A DNA stretch of 42,914 nt. Source: an uncultured Prevotellaceae bacterium. Lineage in GTDB: Bacteria; Bacteroidota; Bacteroidia; Bacteroidales; Bacteroidaceae. A program made the position numbers and the translations under genes. The notes beneath the pieces were generated by a model. The model had not been told where the DNA came from and searched no databases. It was given only the letters and a program-made list of their open reading frames with translations. The stretch covers positions 1 through 42,914 of the forward strand of contig OMZE01000051.1 of NCBI GenBank assembly GCA_900315455.1. Reading direction: 5' to 3'. Shown here piece after piece: positions 31,555 to 39,435 of this stretch (within the stretch, counting starts at the first letter, position 1; each line of letters starts with the position of its first letter).

Positions 31555-31926
31555 ATGAAGAAACTTTGGATATTCTTATTCATACTGGCTGTGCTGGGCA
31601 TAGCGATGATGGTGACCTGTCCGAAAGAAGAAGAGCACAAGGATGCCATCTGCTTGTCTGTCAATCAAGCGATAGACGAGAAAATAGGCACTGGCGGCGT
31701 GCTGACCCTGGAGGGTATTATCAACCTGGGTGGCAAGATAGCATTGAAGAGGGTGGCCAAGGTGTTCATCGACGCCAATGTGGATGTAAAGAACTATGGG
31801 GTGTTGAGTATCGGGCGCTTCACTTTCGACGACCACAACGACCTCATCTCCGTGGGTGTGTTCAACCATGTGTTCACCTTCAGCAAGGACGATGTGCTGA
31901 GGGAGTTGCAGAAACAAGGGCTGTGA
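31555..31926 (+). CDS. DUF4359-like small membrane-anchored protein
   Basis: The 123-aa protein has an N-terminal helix (WIFLFILAVLGIAMMVTCP) and a soluble tail rich in small hydrophobics, ending GRFTFDDHNDLISVGVFNHV then FTFSKDDV. The pattern, an anchor followed by CPxxExHxDA and a C-terminal SVGVFNHVFTF, resembles DUF4359 from memory. Function is unknown. It is not linked by overlap to the genes before it (103-bp gap) but is close to the zinc-finger lipoprotein (23 bp). Confidence 0.65.
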   Translation: MKKLWIFLFILAVLGIAMMVTCPKEEEHKDAICLSVNQAIDEKIGTGGVLTLEGIINLGGKIALKRVAKVFIDANVDVKNYGVLSIGRFTFDDHNDLISVGVFNHVFTFSKDDVLRELQKQGL

Positions 31927-31949
31927 TACCGGTATATTTTTTCAAGCAG

Positions 31950-32234
31950 ATGAAACAGATAAAGATTATTTTTGTGATATTGACTTGCGTGGCGCTGACC
32001 TCATGCTCCACACTGGCGAGTATAATGGTAGAAGACACGGTGGCGGCAGGATTGTCGAGTGCGAAACCCTCGAGTGGGGCTCCGCCCAGCCAGAAGGTGC
32101 AGGACAAGGAGGCGGAGAGGCTGAAGAAAGAAGGCAAATGCCCCATTTGCCGGGGCTTAGGAAAGACGCCCGACGGCCGTTACGACTGCACCACCTGCAA
32201 CGGCACAGGAAAATATCAGGAGAGCAGCAAGTAG
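31950..32234 (+). CDS. Small lipoprotein with a DnaJ-type zinc-finger pair
   Basis: The 94-aa protein has a lipobox (VALTSC, Cys19), so it is exported and lipid-anchored. A short linker rich in Ser, Lys and Pro follows, then two CxxCxGxG motifs at the C-terminus: CPICRGLG and CTTCNGTG, separated by KTPDGRYD. In cytoplasmic DnaJ, two such motifs form one zinc site. Finding them in a mature lipoprotein of about 75 residues is unusual. Disulfide chemistry is an alternative use of the cysteines outside the cytoplasm. It sits 23 bp after the DUF4359-like gene and 35 bp before the transporter gene. Confidence 0.75.
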   Translation: MKQIKIIFVILTCVALTSCSTLASIMVEDTVAAGLSSAKPSSGAPPSQKVQDKEAERLKKEGKCPICRGLGKTPDGRYDCTTCNGTGKYQESSK

Positions 32235-32269
32235 ACGGAAAGTGGAGCGGATAAAAACCGAAGATAGAA

Positions 32270-33238
32270 ATGAAACGTGTTTGTGATTTCATTGCCCGAT
32301 GGATGGGCGTTTTGGTGTTGCTGACGGCGGCGGCATCGATGGCATTCCCCGATGTGCTGTTGCCTGTTGACATGTGGATAATCAACCCGTTGCTGGGACT
32401 GATTATGTTTGGCATGGGTCTGACACTGAAACCTCATGACTTCCGCATAGTGTTTCAGCGCCCGAAAGACGTGCTCATCGGCTGCCTGGCGCAGTTTGTC
32501 GTGATGCCCCTCCTGGCATGGGGGTTGGCAAAGGCCTTCGCCCTGTCCGACGAACTGGCACTTGGCGTGATACTCGTGGGATGCTGTCCGGGTGGCACCG
32601 CTTCCAACGTCATCACCTTCCTTGCCCGTGGCGACCTTGCCCTCAGTGTGGGCATGACGGCTACGAGCACCGTGCTCGCCCCCTTGCTCACCCCATTGCT
32701 GGTGTGGCTGATGGCGGGAACCTTCGTCGATGTAGATGCCGTGGGAATGTTGCTCTCTATCCTCTATGTGGTCATCGCGCCCATCGTAGGCGGTTTTATC
32801 ATTCAGCGCCTCTTCCCGAAGTTCACGCAAAAGGCGGTGGCTTACCTGCCTGCCTTCTCCACGCTGATGATTGCCGCCGTGGTGGCGATGGTGGTGTCGC
32901 ATACCGCCGACAAGTTGCTCTCTGCCGGACTGCTGGTCATCATCGTCGTGGTGCTCCACAACCTGATAGGACTCACTCTGGGCTATACCGTGGGCCGACT
33001 GGCTGGTTTCACGCGCGAGAAGCGCATTGCCGTCAGCATCGAGGTGGGCATGCAGAACAGCGGCCTGGCATCCTCGCTGGCGACCCTCCATTTCGCTGCC
33101 TATCCCCTTGCCACCATCCCCGGTGCGGTGTTCAGTGTGTGGCACAACATCAGTGGTGCCCTCGCTGCCCGTTTGTATGTCAGGGGCGAGAAAGGTAATG
33201 CTGACTCAGAGACACTCCCATCGGCCGACAGACCATAA
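32270..33238 (+). CDS. Bile acid:sodium symporter (BASS) family transporter
   Basis: The 322-aa inner-membrane protein has about nine or ten helices and the family signatures LVGCCPGGTASNVITFLA near residue 105 and SIEVGMQNSGLASSLA near 260. BASS proteins couple sodium to import of bile acids, pantoate, pyruvate or other carboxylates; the substrate here cannot be told. It is preceded by the zinc-finger lipoprotein (35 bp). Its stop codon directly abuts the stop of the convergent GH5 gene with no base in between. Confidence 0.9.
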   Translation: MKRVCDFIARWMGVLVLLTAAASMAFPDVLLPVDMWIINPLLGLIMFGMGLTLKPHDFRIVFQRPKDVLIGCLAQFVVMPLLAWGLAKAFALSDELALGVILVGCCPGGTASNVITFLARGDLALSVGMTATSTVLAPLLTPLLVWLMAGTFVDVDAVGMLLSILYVVIAPIVGGFIIQRLFPKFTQKAVAYLPAFSTLMIAAVVAMVVSHTADKLLSAGLLVIIVVVLHNLIGLTLGYTVGRLAGFTREKRIAVSIEVGMQNSGLASSLATLHFAAYPLATIPGAVFSVWHNISGALAARLYVRGEKGNADSETLPSADRP

Positions 33239-34474
33239 TCATTCTTTTAGTCCCAACGACCGGATATACCCTTCTTGCGGTTTGCAGTTGGGGAACCGGC
33301 TGTTCTCGGCATACTGCATCAGCAGCGTGCGGAACTGCTGTTGGTTGGGACGTGCCTCGCGAATCTGGTTATAGGCATTGCGGCGGGCTTCGCTGAACTT
33401 CACCACGATGCTGTCCCAGAGTTCAGGCCGCTGGATGCCCATCATGCATGAGCCGTCGATTTTCTTGTATGGCCAGAACGTGTAGCCGATGTTCACCTCT
33501 TTCATCACCTTCACGAACTGTGCCTGCCACTCGTCGGAATTGTGACCTATTTCTCCCATATACATGGGCAGGTTGGTCTTGTCGCGGAAGTCGATGTAAT
33601 CCTTGATGGCCTCTTTCGTGGCATCACCGCCATATCGGTGGCAGGTATACATGATGTTGCTGTCGAAGGTCCAGTCGCTGAACATATAGAAGTCGCTGTT
33701 CCAACGGGCCCCTCCCAACAGGATGACATGATTCGGGTCTGCCTCGCGGATGGCTTTTACGGCACGCTTGTAAAGCGGTTCGAGTTTGCGGTTCAAATCT
33801 TCCTTGTTCTCAAAATAGTGCGCGATAGGTTCGTTGGCGAGTTCATAGCCCAGAATCACTGGCTCGTTCCTGTAGTGCTGGGCAATGCGCTTCCAGATGT
33901 CGCAGTAGAGCACCTGGCATGCCTCGCTCTCGAAGAGCCAGGGGTAGCCGTAACTGTCGTCGATGTTGTCGCCGGTCTGTCCGCCGGGACAGTCGTGCAT
34001 GTCGAGGATGAGGTAGAGGCCGGCCTCACGGCACCACTTCACCACGTCGTCCATACGCTTGAACCCGTCTTGTTGCGACGTCAGTCCCATATAGTCCTCG
34101 TCGGTGAAGAGTTTGTAGTTGAAGGGCAGGCGGATGGTGTTGGCACCTTGTTGCTTGATAAACATGATGTCGTCGCGGGTGATGTAGTTGTCCTTGAATG
34201 CTTTCCAGAACTCAGCGGCAACATCGGGTCCCACCGCTTCTTTAATCATCAGGTCGATCATCCATGCGGAGTTTGTGCGGCTGAAGCCGAACATATATCC
34301 CTCGGGGTTGAGCCAGTTGCCCAGGTTGGTGCCTTGGATAAACAGTTTCTGTCCGTTGGGCTGGATGAGGTCGGGTCCGCTGACGCGCACGAATTTCCCG
34401 TTCTTGTTGCCCGCAACCGCCGTGGCAACCGCCACCAGCAATATAGCCATCAGCAAATAGGTCTGTTTTTTCAT
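33239..34474 (-). CDS. Glycoside hydrolase family 5 (cellulase-type) secreted enzyme
   Basis: The 411-aa secreted enzyme begins with a signal peptide (MKKQTYLLMAILLVAVATAVAG). The TIM-barrel has the acid/base Glu in GYELANEP (about residue 220) and the nucleophile Glu in MYMGEIGHN (about 310). Substrate-binding motifs are IRLPFNY and LDMHDCPG. GH5 enzymes act on beta-1,4-glucans, mannans or related chains; GH5 subfamily unknown. No carbohydrate-binding module. It has its own promoter (34603-34633) and lies near GH3 and the SusC/SusD locus. Confidence 0.9.
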   Translation of the reverse strand: MKKQTYLLMAILLVAVATAVAGNKNGKFVRVSGPDLIQPNGQKLFIQGTNLGNWLNPEGYMFGFSRTNSAWMIDLMIKEAVGPDVAAEFWKAFKDNYITRDDIMFIKQQGANTIRLPFNYKLFTDEDYMGLTSQQDGFKRMDDVVKWCREAGLYLILDMHDCPGGQTGDNIDDSYGYPWLFESEACQVLYCDIWKRIAQHYRNEPVILGYELANEPIAHYFENKEDLNRKLEPLYKRAVKAIREADPNHVILLGGARWNSDFYMFSDWTFDSNIMYTCHRYGGDATKEAIKDYIDFRDKTNLPMYMGEIGHNSDEWQAQFVKVMKEVNIGYTFWPYKKIDGSCMMGIQRPELWDSIVVKFSEARRNAYNQIREARPNQQQFRTLLMQYAENSRFPNCKPQEGYIRSLGLKE

Positions 34475-34602
34475 GTGTCTTAGGTTTTATATTTATCAAT
34501 TGGATGGTTTTGGGGAAAGCCAAAAAAGTTTTCATAGAATATGATTGCCGGCAGGGAAAGGAATGTTCAACATCTTTTCCAGAAAGCCGTTCGTTTTGTT
34601 TG

Positions 34603-34633
34603 CAAATATACAAAAGGTTCTTTTAAACACAAA
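34603..34633 (-). promoter_or_regulatory. Promoter of the GH5 gene
   Basis: On minus, TTTG (34630-34633), 19-bp spacer, TATATTTG (34603-34610): full consensus. The leader would be about 120 nt. Confidence 0.8.
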
Positions 34634-34702
34634 AGGTTAGGACCAAGATTTTTGTATCCTTCTCCTCTCATGAGCAGGATATTTTCTTGATAGGCATGCT
34701 GC

Positions 34703-34748
34703 AAAAAAAAGAGAACCTCAAAAGTCTTGTCATACTTTTGAGGTTCTC
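34703..34748 (-). terminator. Very strong terminator of the small-gene pair
   Basis: GAGAACCTCAAAAGT (34711-34725) and ACTTTTGAGGTTCTC (34734-34748) form a perfect 15-bp stem with an 8-nt loop. On minus it is followed by eight T. Confidence 0.9.
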
Positions 34749-34848
34749 AGTAATAGGGTGCCACGTTTTCTGTGGAATGTCGTTCTTTTATGCTTCTATC
34801 GTGCAACCACGAGACTCTGGAAGATGAACGGTGTTGATTCATATTGCT

Positions 34849-35013
34849 TCATGGTTTCATTCCCTGGGTACACTGTGGGTAAACCGGACTGATGAACAGC
34901 AGGAACTTGACGGTGCTGGCCAAGTAGCGCTTCATTGCCTTCTTGCACTTCTCTGTCATTGCCTCTGCCTTGTAGCCGGCAGCAGTCATTGTTGATAATT
35001 CCATTGTTTTCAT
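34849..35013 (-). CDS. Possible 54-aa small protein
   Basis: A frame of 54 codons reads MKTMELSTMTAAGYKAEAMT, then EKCKKAMKRYLASTVKFLLF, then ISPVYPQCTQGMKP. It lies 116 bp after the 159-aa gene on the same strand, and its start context (CGATTATGAAAAC) resembles that of the 159-aa gene (TAATTATGAAAAC). A perfect terminator follows 101 bp beyond the stop codon, so this stretch is at least transcribed. The N-terminal half is amphipathic and lysine-rich, and there is a hydrophobic stretch (VKFLLFISPVY). It has two cysteines and no export signal. I do not recognise it; it may be a peptide or simply the 3' part of the mRNA. Confidence 0.45.
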   Translation of the reverse strand: MKTMELSTMTAAGYKAEAMTEKCKKAMKRYLASTVKFLLFISPVYPQCTQGMKP

Positions 35014-35129
35014 AATCGTATTGTTTTTTTGGTTATTATTATTGTTTTTACTTCTCTGACAGGTAACCTGCCGCTGTTGTAATCGACTGGAAGTCAGAAC
35101 CTCGTCGGTCGTTCTCGGGTAGTCGGCCT

Positions 35130-35609
35130 TTATACGAAAACCTGGCTCTTGATGTCGTTGCCGTACTTCTCATAGATGGCCTTCTCTGCTTTATTCAGTT
35201 CGCTGAGTTGAAGGTTGAGGTCCTTGATCTTGCTTTCGATTTGGACGGCTTCAGAGAGACCAGAGGCGGGCTGGTAGTACATACCGGCAACCATGCCATA
35301 ATCTTTGTTGCGCTCTGCTTTGGCCTTCTTCAGGTTTTCCTGCTCTTTTACCATCTTCTTCTCAACACTGGCCTTCTCCTTGTTGATTTCTTTCAGTTTC
35401 AGGATAGCGCATGCCACTTCGCTAAGGTCGCCAGCATGCTTGTGAGAAACGTAGGAAGCGGAGACGGTGCTCATCTCGTCATCATCGCTGAATGCCATAT
35501 TTTTGTTGTCTGCAATACTGTATGCGCTCAGTACCATTGCCATTGCTGCTGCGAACGTGAAGGCAACTCCGACCTTCATGCTGTTCTTGAAGTATTTCTT
35601 TGTTTTCAT
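35130..35609 (-). CDS. Secreted coiled-coil protein of unknown function
   Basis: The 159-aa protein has a signal peptide (about residues 1-33: MKVGVAFTFAAAMAMVLSAY is the hydrophobic core). A short loop (AFSDDDEMSTVSAS) follows, and then a long charged helix (EVACAILKLKEINKEKASVE onward; KKMVKEQENLKKAKAERNK) with heptad-like spacing, a tyrosine-rich MVAGMYYQP segment, and a second helix (SKIKDLNLQLSELNKAEKAI). It is thus a periplasmic or surface helical-hairpin protein. I recognise no family. A full-consensus promoter (35660-35691) drives it, with a 12-bp palindrome TCTACATGTAGA overlapping the promoter, a possible operator. Confidence 0.75.
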   Translation of the reverse strand: MKTKKYFKNSMKVGVAFTFAAAMAMVLSAYSIADNKNMAFSDDDEMSTVSASYVSHKHAGDLSEVACAILKLKEINKEKASVEKKMVKEQENLKKAKAERNKDYGMVAGMYYQPASGLSEAVQIESKIKDLNLQLSELNKAEKAIYEKYGNDIKSQVFV

Positions 35610-35659
35610 AATTGTAATTGTTTATGTTAGTAATTCCTTGTTTTTGTCATTTGACATTG

Positions 35660-35691
35660 CAAATCTACATGTAGAAAATCCATGTTCCAAA
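35660..35691 (-). promoter_or_regulatory. Promoter of the 159-aa gene with embedded palindrome
   Basis: On minus, TTTG (35688-35691), 20-bp spacer, TAGATTTG (35660-35667): full consensus. The palindrome TCTACATGTAGA (35664-35675) overlaps the -7 box and could be a repressor site. Confidence 0.75.
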
Positions 35692-35851
35692 TATTTCGGC
35701 CATTTCTCTTTCAGTTTGGTAGGACAAAGAGGGTTATTTTGGACAAATCGTAAAAAACGACCAAAATCCTGTCTTAAATGAGTGTTTTTTTGTGAAAAAC
35801 AAGATAGATATGCCAATGAGTTTGACCTTCTCGAATGAAAAAACCTCAATA

Positions 35852-35883
35852 TTTGGCATTCTCACATAAAAACTTTACCTTTA
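35852..35883 (+). promoter_or_regulatory. Promoter of the NimA-like gene
   Basis: TTTG (35852-35855), 20-bp spacer, TACCTTTA (35876-35883), one mismatch in the last base. The leader is about 55 nt. Confidence 0.65.
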
Positions 35884-35942
35884 CATCCCATTTGATAAAG
35901 AACAGTCTAACCATAGATGATACTTAACCATAGATTATACTA

Positions 35943-36440
35943 ATGAGAAGAGCAAGTAGAGAGATGGATGCCGCTTTCGCCCTGGAGGTGCTTGACAAGG
36001 CCCCTTACGTGACGGTGAGCATGACCCGTAGCGATGGCACGCCATACGGGCTTCCCCTGTCGTTGGCCCGGACAGATGATAAGACATTTTACTTTCATTG
36101 TGCATTGGAAGGTGAAAAACTTGACTGCATTGCACATCATCCCACCGTGTTTCTGTCTGCCGTTTCCCACTGCGCCCCTACTGTTGGTCCAAAAGACGGC
36201 AGTTTCACGCTGCAGTATAAGTCTGCCACCGCCATCGGATGCGCAGAACTTGTGACAGACCGTGATGAAAAGATAGCGGCGATGAGGGCCATTTGTATGC
36301 GTTTCCTGCCTCGGCACATGGATGCTTTCGATGATGCCATCGGCCGTAGTCTTGAGCGGACGGCGGTAGTTAGAATCACTCTTACCGAACCTCCTATTGG
36401 AAAGCGCAAGCAGTATGATAAGCAAGGCGAGGAACTATAA
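35943..36440 (+). CDS. Pyridoxamine 5'-phosphate oxidase-like flavin-binding protein (NimA-type)
   Basis: The 165-aa protein fits the pyridoxamine-5'-phosphate-oxidase / NimA-like fold: MRRASREM start, DKAPYVTVSMTRSDGTPYG, LPLSLARTDDKTFYFHCALE, EKLDCIAHHPTVFLSAVS and a late GCAELVTDRDEKIAAM. Members bind FMN and reduce small molecules; true NimA gives 5-nitroimidazole resistance, but most homologues do not. Single gene with its own promoter and terminator. Confidence 0.85.
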   Translation: MRRASREMDAAFALEVLDKAPYVTVSMTRSDGTPYGLPLSLARTDDKTFYFHCALEGEKLDCIAHHPTVFLSAVSHCAPTVGPKDGSFTLQYKSATAIGCAELVTDRDEKIAAMRAICMRFLPRHMDAFDDAIGRSLERTAVVRITLTEPPIGKRKQYDKQGEEL

Positions 36441-36511
36441 TGTGCTTTTTTGCGGTTTGATGGCTGAATCTGAAATTTTTTCAGTACCTTTACGGCATCC
36501 TTTATATTATA

Positions 36512-36546
36512 ATAGCGCACAACCTGATGGCTGTGCGCTATTTTTT
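36512..36546 (+). terminator. Terminator of the NimA-like gene
   Basis: ATAGCGCACA (36512-36521) pairs with TGTGCGCTAT (36532-36541) and is followed by TTTTTT. Confidence 0.85.
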
Positions 36547-36597
36547 GGGGGATAATCCTCAGTAGGTATCGGGATAGATAACAGTTTTTTTGCAAAC

Positions 36598-38910
36598 TTA
36601 CAGATCCATGTCGGGTTTCATCACGTCGTGACACTTCACCGTGTGCTGTTTGGAGAGGCTGTAGGGTGCTGTGACGCGTATGTCGTCGACGCTGGCACCG
36701 AAACCGATGGTGTATTTGCCGGGGGCAGTCTCCCAGGCTTGGGTGGCCTCGTTATAGGATGCCAGGTCGTAGAGCGAGAGGTTCATCGTGAGCGTCTCAC
36801 TCTGGTTGGGCTGCAGTTCACGCGTTTTGGCAAAGGCCTTGAGTTCGCGGGCGGGCTTGTCGAGGCCTCCCGAGGGAGCATTGACATAGAGTTCCACCAC
36901 CTCTTTGCCTGCTCTCTTGCCGGTGTTGGTAATGGTGACAGATGCGGTAAGACCATCCTTAGTGGCCCTTACGACGGGCTTGCTATAGGTGAAGGTGGTA
37001 TAACTCAGACCGAACCCGAAGGGATAAGACACGGGTTCCTGGGTGGTAGTGAAGTGGCGGTAGCCCACGTTGATGCCTTCGGTGTGCTTGGTGTAATCCT
37101 GAAACTCCACCTTGCCGTTGTTTCCACGCCGACGGGGAGCAGCCGGACGGATGTTGGGGAAACTGGCGCTGGAGGGGAGGTCGACAAGGTTGTTGGGCCA
37201 TGTCATGGTGAGTTTTCCAGAGGGATAGGCCTTGCCTGTCAGCACGTCGGCCACAGAATAGCCGCCCTCCTGACCTGGCTGCCATGCAAGAAGGATGGCG
37301 TCGGGCATCGCCTTCCAAGAAGCCGTCTCGATGACATTGCCCATGTTGAGCACCACTACCACAGGCTTGTTGGCCAGGTGGAAGGCATTGCATACATCGG
37401 TGATAAGTTGGCGTTCTACGTCGGTGAGGGTGAAGTCGCCGTCTTCCTGGCGGTCGGCGCCTTCGCCAGCCTGGCGGCCGATGGTGATGATGGCGAGGTC
37501 GGACTCCTGTGCCTGCACGTTGATGATGGGACGGCTGACGGCCATCTCCGGAAGAACGGCTTTACCCCAGAACCAGCCGCCTCGTGCGGGCCCTGCGGCA
37601 GTGAGGCACGCCTGGTATGCCTTGTAACTCTGATAAAGGTCGGAGAGTTTGGTGTTCACCTTCAGGCCGGCCTCGGTGAGTCCCTGCATCATGTCGATGG
37701 TGTAGGCTTTGTTCACATCGCCCGACCCAGTGCCGCCGGCAATGAAATCATAGGATGTGATGCCAAAGACCGAAACCGTCTTCGTGTTGCCCATAGGCAG
37801 CGTCTGTCCCTCGTTCTTGAGGAGCACCATGCCCTCGGTGGCACAACGGCGAGTTACCTCGGCGTGGGCTTTCAGGTCGGGCTTGTTGGTGTATTGGTAG
37901 GCGCGGAAAGCAGGGGTCTTGACGAGATATTGGAGAATGCGCTTCACGCAAATGTCAAGGTCGGCTTCTGCCAATGCGCCACTCCTCACCTTGTCGACGA
38001 TGTCATTGATTTGCGCGTCGGCGCCCGGTTCCATCAGGTCGTTGCCTGCCTGAATCTGGGCGGCTGTGTTGCGCAAGCCTGTCCAGTCGGTCATCACAAT
38101 GCCGTCGAAGCCCCATTCATCGCGCAGGATGGTGGTGAGCAGTTCACGGTTCTCTTGCGTGAACGGGCCGTTGAGGCGGTTGTAGGATGACATGACCGTC
38201 CAGGGGGCAGCCTCGCGGACGGCAATCTCGAAACCCTTGAGGTAGATTTCGCGGAGGGTGCGTTGCGACATCACCTCGTCGACACCCATTCGGTTGGTTT
38301 CCTGTGAGTTGGCGGCGAAGTGCTTGATGGATGTGCCCACCCCCTGACTCTGGATGCCCCTCACATAGGCAGCGGCAATCTTTCCTGTCACATACGGGTC
38401 TTCGGAATAGTACTCGAAGTTGCGGCCGCAGAGTGGTGAGCGGTGGATGTTCATGCCGGGTGCGAGCAGCACGTCGCAGCCATATTCAAGCACCTCGTTG
38501 CCGATGCACTTGCCCACCTCCTCAACGAGTTGTGTGTTCCATGTGCAGGCAAGGGCAGTGCCAACGGGGAATCCCGTGCAGAAATAGGTGTTGGCGTCGC
38601 CGTCGCGCCGGGGATTGATTCTCACGCCGGCAGGACCGTCGGTGAGCACAGTAGAGGGGATGCCGAGTCGCGGAATGGACTGAGTGGTGCCGGCGGCACC
38701 GGGCACACGCTGGGCATGTCCGCCTATCATGCCATTGTCGGCTGTCGATGTAATTCGGCGGTTGCCGCCTACTACGAGCATGGCTTTCTCCTCGAGTGTC
38801 ATGGCTTTGAGCACTTCGTCGATGTTGTCGGCTCGTAGTTTCACCTGTGCCGTCATCGTGCTGATACTCCCCAGGAGTATGGCACAGGCAGTTAAGAATG
38901 CTTTCTTCAT
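36598..38910 (-). CDS. Glycoside hydrolase family 3 secreted beta-glycosidase
   Basis: The 770-aa enzyme has a signal peptide (MKKAFLTACAILLGSISTMT), the GH3 N-terminal barrel (nucleophile Asp in GFDGIVMTDWTG; IKHFAANSQETNR), the GH3 C-terminal sandwich (EGMVLLKNEGQTLPM) and a fibronectin-III-like tail (ITNTGKRAGKEVVELYVNAP). It would release glucose, xylose or another monosaccharide from short oligomers in the periplasm. The open frame continues upstream to 39024 without a signal peptide; the ATG at 38908-38910 starts the signal peptide. Confidence 0.93.
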   Translation of the reverse strand: MKKAFLTACAILLGSISTMTAQVKLRADNIDEVLKAMTLEEKAMLVVGGNRRITSTADNGMIGGHAQRVPGAAGTTQSIPRLGIPSTVLTDGPAGVRINPRRDGDANTYFCTGFPVGTALACTWNTQLVEEVGKCIGNEVLEYGCDVLLAPGMNIHRSPLCGRNFEYYSEDPYVTGKIAAAYVRGIQSQGVGTSIKHFAANSQETNRMGVDEVMSQRTLREIYLKGFEIAVREAAPWTVMSSYNRLNGPFTQENRELLTTILRDEWGFDGIVMTDWTGLRNTAAQIQAGNDLMEPGADAQINDIVDKVRSGALAEADLDICVKRILQYLVKTPAFRAYQYTNKPDLKAHAEVTRRCATEGMVLLKNEGQTLPMGNTKTVSVFGITSYDFIAGGTGSGDVNKAYTIDMMQGLTEAGLKVNTKLSDLYQSYKAYQACLTAAGPARGGWFWGKAVLPEMAVSRPIINVQAQESDLAIITIGRQAGEGADRQEDGDFTLTDVERQLITDVCNAFHLANKPVVVVLNMGNVIETASWKAMPDAILLAWQPGQEGGYSVADVLTGKAYPSGKLTMTWPNNLVDLPSSASFPNIRPAAPRRRGNNGKVEFQDYTKHTEGINVGYRHFTTTQEPVSYPFGFGLSYTTFTYSKPVVRATKDGLTASVTITNTGKRAGKEVVELYVNAPSGGLDKPARELKAFAKTRELQPNQSETLTMNLSLYDLASYNEATQAWETAPGKYTIGFGASVDDIRVTAPYSLSKQHTVKCHDVMKPDMDL

Positions 38911-39059
38911 AATATATAGTTTTATATGGTTGTTGCTGTTTTCCTCATATCCTTCGATGAAGGAGATGCCTGATGGAACGGCATCGGGCAGAAGACCTGC
39001 CTGAGGAATCATTTCTCCTCTCAAGGAGGGCTATGAAATCATCTCTATGCAATAGTATA

Positions 39060-39067
39060 CAAATTTA
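39060..39067 (-). promoter_or_regulatory. -7 box upstream of the GH3 gene
   Basis: TAAATTTG on minus fits TAnnTTTG. The -33 element is weak. The leader would be about 145 nt and contains a short inverted repeat (GCCTGATGGAACGGCATCGGGC region, about 38968-38990). Confidence 0.45.
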
Positions 39068-39130
39068 TGGCAAAAAACGGTAAAAAAAAGTAAAATGACA
39101 TAAATTAACAAACACAACTGTCGCAAGTAT

Positions 39131-39309
39131 CTGTTCAGCGAATGGGCGTTCGGGCGGATTTAGATAAACTGCTAGCGCTCGGCAGTGTTCAAATGAATTT
39201 GCACTGCACTCACTTAATCGCAGTTTTGCAATCCGCCCGTACTGAGTATAAGCATTTTCAATGCGCTTTTTCGGATGTACATTACTTCGTTTATAGATTC
39301 GCTGAATAG
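39131..39309. mobile_element. Dispersed 132-bp repeat, copy 2, inside an element with inverted ends
   Basis: 39145-39276 matches 327-458 almost base for base. It is bracketed by CTGTTCAGCGAAT (39131-39143) and ATTCGCTGAATAG (39297-39309), which are inverted repeats with one mismatch. The element sits between the divergent GH3 and isomerase genes. No coding capacity. Confidence 0.75.
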
Positions 39310-39383
39310 TTATGACGAGCACATATTTCCTCTATTAAACTCTTAAAAAATGGAAAAAAGAGAGGAATTTGAAAATAAAGATG

Positions 39384-39391
39384 TACCTTTA
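39384..39391 (+). promoter_or_regulatory. -7 box upstream of the isomerase gene
   Basis: TACCTTTA on plus, the same box as in the NimA-like promoter, about 45 bp before the ATG. The -33 element is not clear. Confidence 0.4.
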
Positions 39392-39435
39392 TCCCCATAA
39401 ATGACTATTTATTCTTAATAAATCCTTTTTCTAAT

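Larger units (their letters stand above)
34475..34848. other. GH5 promoter region and terminator
   Basis: No gene. It contains the GH5 promoter (34603-34633) and the terminator (34703-34748) of the two small minus-strand genes further right. Confidence 0.6.
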
